From: Tenacibaculum dicentrarchi
GTDB lineage: Bacteria; Bacteroidota; Bacteroidia; Flavobacteriales; Flavobacteriaceae
DNA: 64,000 nucleotides
Reading direction: 5' to 3'
Assembly (NCBI RefSeq): GCF_964036635.1
Contig: NZ_OZ038524.1
Span: 2,299,001 to 2,363,000 of the forward strand
A program made the translations under genes and the position numbers. Below are positions 62,467 through 64,000 of this stretch, in pieces. The notes beneath the pieces were generated by a model that was not told the origin of the DNA, did no database searches, and was given only the letters and a program-made list of their open reading frames with translations. Every line of letters starts with the position of its first letter. The first letter of the stretch is position 1.

Positions 62467-62841
62467 ATGCAAAAAATTTTAAATGATTTAATAACTAACG
62501 TAAAAGAAAATATTCCAGGATATATTGCTATTAGTGTAGCTGAAATGTCTTCTGGTGAATGCCTTATATCAAACTCAAGTCTATCTGATTTTGATATTAC
62601 TTTAGCATCTGCTTACAATGTAGAAATAATAAACGCTAAACGAAAGGCTATAAAAACATTAGGTTTAGACGAAAATTTAAGAGATATACACTTCAATTTA
62701 GACAAACAAATACATATAATTGATATTTTTCCTTCTGGTGAATATTTTGTTTACTTGGCTATTGATTCTAAAAAAGCAAACATTGCGCTTAGTCGAAAAT
62801 TATTAGGCAAATACACTAAAGAACTAAACAATGAATTATAA
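62467..62841 (+). CDS. Roadblock/LC7-like small protein, type B, copy 1
   Basis: 124 residues: 'GYIAISVAEMSSGECLISNS' (dG-like turn), 'LASAYNVEIINAKRKAIKTLGL' (central helix), 'IHIIDIFPSGEYFVYLAIDS' (strand pair) and 'KANIALSRKLL' (C-terminal helix, compare the NLALxRxxL ending of roadblock proteins). This is again a Roadblock/LC7 layout and closer to known ones than type A. The copy at 63641 is about 88 percent identical. The ORF overlaps the next gene by 11 nt. No membrane segment. Confidence 0.7.
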   Translation: MQKILNDLITNVKENIPGYIAISVAEMSSGECLISNSSLSDFDITLASAYNVEIINAKRKAIKTLGLDENLRDIHFNLDKQIHIIDIFPSGEYFVYLAIDSKKANIALSRKLLGKYTKELNNEL

Positions 62842-63058
62842 TCCAGTAATTTTATCGAATCGAAATTTCGATACTGAATTTATTGATTTTATTAATTCTT
62901 ACCAAAACTTATATCAAAATATAATACTTGAAAATACTATTTGTAAAGTAAATAACAATCAAACTTTAAAGAAAAGAAAACTTAAGCAGACCCTTGAGGA
63001 TTTCTTTTTTACCCCTAAATATAATGTGTTAGATATTTTCAAATTAAAAAAAGTATAA
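62831..63058 (+). CDS. 75-residue protein of unknown function, array partner
   Basis: Starts (ATG 62831) inside the last codons of the type B gene, an 11-nt overlap that points to coupled translation. The product is Asn-rich in the first half and basic in 'KKRKLKQ', with aromatic patches ('EDFFFTPKYN'). It has no transmembrane helix and matches no family I recognise. Whether a copy also follows the second unit cannot be seen, since the window ends. It is real if the coupling holds; codon use is like that of its neighbours. Confidence 0.65.
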   Translation: MNYNPVILSNRNFDTEFIDFINSYQNLYQNIILENTICKVNNNQTLKKRKLKQTLEDFFFTPKYNVLDIFKLKKV

Positions 63059-63156
63059 ATTATTTTTTTAAAATCTCTTTTTTCTGGAATATTATATTAC
63101 TTCTTTCCTTTTAAAAAGAATACTCTTTTTTCATTTTTTCAACATAATTTTTCGCC

Positions 63157-63199
63157 TTGCCGTTTTACTAAACTTTTTAGTAAAACGGCAATGTTTTTT
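63157..63199 (+). terminator. Terminator between roadblock array units
   Basis: A perfect 16-bp stem (TTGCCGTTTTACTAAA at 63157-63172, complement at 63176-63191, loop CTT) followed by TGTTTTTTG. It is the strongest hairpin of the final 3 kb and separates unit 1 from unit 2. The gap 63059-63156 shows nothing else. Confidence 0.9.
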
Positions 63200-63261
63200 G
63201 TCAAAAAACAATTAATCTTATTTTTTATCGAAAAAAAAAAAAAACAACTAATAAAACTACT

Positions 63262-63269
63262 TATATTTG
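63262..63269 (+). promoter_or_regulatory. -7 box before the second roadblock array unit
   Basis: TATATTTG, 28 nt before ATG 63297; like the first unit it lacks a clear -33 box. Confidence 0.6.
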
Positions 63270-63296
63270 TTCTGTTATTTAGATTAAATAAATATA

Positions 63297-63635
63297 ATGA
63301 ATTTAAAAAAGATAATTTCAGAAACAAATTCCAATGCTATTTACCTTATTAATGAAGATGGTAATATATTCGATTTTTATTCCGAAGAAAATCAATCAGA
63401 TACATTAAAAGAAAAAACTGCTACTTTCAACACAGCTATTTTTAACATGAGTAGTCACTTTTTAAACACTTTTTATAACGCTGACTTAAAAGAACTTATA
63501 CTGAAGTCTAATATTCAGAATATACTACTAATTAAACACAGAAAATATATTATCGCACTTATATCAAATGAAAATTTTAATATTTCATTAATAGAATTAA
63601 TCTTAAAAAAGAATTTAACCACCAATATAAAATAA
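63297..63635 (+). CDS. Roadblock/LC7-like small protein, type A, copy 2
   Basis: 112 residues, paralogue of the type A protein at 62124 (77 of the first 110 positions identical by hand count). The same blocks are kept: 'NAIYLINEDGNIFDFYS', 'FNMSSHFLNTFYNADL', 'NILLIKHRKYIIALIS' and 'SLIELILKKNL'. The most variable positions are on surface-like turns (KENK/EENQ, NENI/IQNI). Own -7 box and the strong terminator just upstream make it an independent transcription unit with the type B copy after it. Confidence 0.65.
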   Translation: MNLKKIISETNSNAIYLINEDGNIFDFYSEENQSDTLKEKTATFNTAIFNMSSHFLNTFYNADLKELILKSNIQNILLIKHRKYIIALISNENFNISLIELILKKNLTTNIK

Positions 63636-63640
63636 TTAAA

Positions 63641-64000
63641 ATGCAAAAACTATTAGATGACTTAGTAAATAATGTAAAAGAAAATATACCTGGTTACATT
63701 GCTATTAGTGTAGCTGAAATGTCTTCTGGTGAGTGTCTTATTTCAAATTCAAACGTCCCTGAATTTGATACAACATTAGCTGCCGCATATAATGTTGAAG
63801 TAATAAATGCCAAACGAAAAGCTATAAAAACACTAGGTTTAGATGAAAATTTAAAAGACATACACTTTAATCTTGATAAACAAATACATATAATTGATAT
63901 TGCTCCTTCTGGTGAATATTTTGTGTATTTAGCTATAGATTCTAAAAAAGCAAATATAGCACTTAGTAGAAAATTGTTAAATAAATACACTAAAGAACTA
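63641..64000 (+). CDS. Roadblock/LC7-like small protein, type B, copy 2 (partial, runs off window)
   Basis: ATG 63641; 120 codons are visible and the frame is still open at the window edge. It is 106/120 identical to the type B protein at 62467 (hand count, about 88 percent), with 'GYIAISVAEMSSGECLISNS', 'LDENLKDIHFNLDKQIHIID' and 'KANIALSRKLLNKYTKEL' nearly unchanged. By comparison only four residues and the stop should be missing. It follows the type A copy by 5 nt. The array probably continues beyond the window. Confidence 0.7.
   Translation, partial: MQKLLDDLVNNVKENIPGYIAISVAEMSSGECLISNSNVPEFDTTLAAAYNVEVINAKRKAIKTLGLDENLKDIHFNLDKQIHIIDIAPSGEYFVYLAIDSKKANIALSRKLLNKYTKEL

Noticed and set aside
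63694..63990. Minus-strand frame of 98 codons opposite the type B roadblock copy
   Set aside because: The plus strand encodes a protein 88 percent identical to its neighbour; the minus frame is a shadow.

Overview
The window is a chromosomal segment of a low-GC member of the Bacteroidetes, most likely a marine Flavobacteriaceae of the Tenacibaculum/Polaribacter type. The phylum call rests on an intact gldK-gldL-gldM-gldN cluster (type IX secretion and gliding motor), repeated flavobacterial promoters of the form TTG-N17-21-TAnnTTTG, almost no Shine-Dalgarno sequences, a menaquinone-type cytochrome bd pair and many flavobacterial single-copy gene orders. The genus is an impression, not a proof. 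There are no rRNA genes, insertion sequences, prophage or CRISPR arrays; most of the window is ordinary core genome.

Layout. 1-5.8 kb: a truncated outer-membrane protein gene, coaX, twin tRNA-Phe genes, then cell-wall and metabolic genes (CHAP hydrolase, EEP-family phosphohydrolase, gamma carbonic anhydrase-like protein, glucosaminidase-LysM lipoprotein, ACC-deaminase-like PLP enzyme). 5.9-10.3 kb: NYN/OST-HTH protein, ABC-F ATPase, DUF983, FAD oxidoreductase. 10.3-18.7 kb (minus strand): gldNMLK, a ureohydrolase-fold protein that has lost metal ligands, and topA. 18.9-25 kb (plus strand): miaB, a sigma-54 activator, lptE, secG, groES-groEL. 25-39.5 kb (mostly minus): polyprenyl synthase, a YwqK repeat protein on the plus strand, rlmN, queA, aroA, MazG-like, MFS, cyclase, hemW, ruvC, ade, pckA. 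39.5-47.2 kb: DUF423, saccharopine-dehydrogenase-like, WG-repeat protein, a large B12/radical-SAM protein, cydAB with a small membrane protein. 47.3-61.8 kb: alpha/beta hydrolase, two methyltransferases, ilvE, a TlpA-like thioredoxin, a DPP III-like lipoprotein, tag, sppA, metK behind a SAM-II-like riboswitch, trxA, DUF58, tRNA-Asp. 61.9-64 kb: a tandem, duplicated array of small Roadblock/LC7-like genes that runs off the window.

Two families of interspersed intergenic repeats cross these regions. R1 (five copies, about 85-92 nt) has strictly conserved ends around a hairpin whose sequence changes while pairing is kept, with a possible pseudoknot; it looks like a mobile or multicopy structured RNA and may correspond to the Flavo-1 RNA family. 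R2 (three loci) is built from short palindromes with 5-nt loops.

The best candidates for something not well described are the roadblock array with its unrecognised 75-residue partner, and the R1 element. Secondary points are the catalytically degenerate ureohydrolase beside gldK, the mnmD-like gene that seems to lack a standard start codon, the CX4CX2C radical-SAM protein, and an activator-like palindrome at about -42 of cydAB. Identity percentages quoted below are hand counts from the translated sequences.
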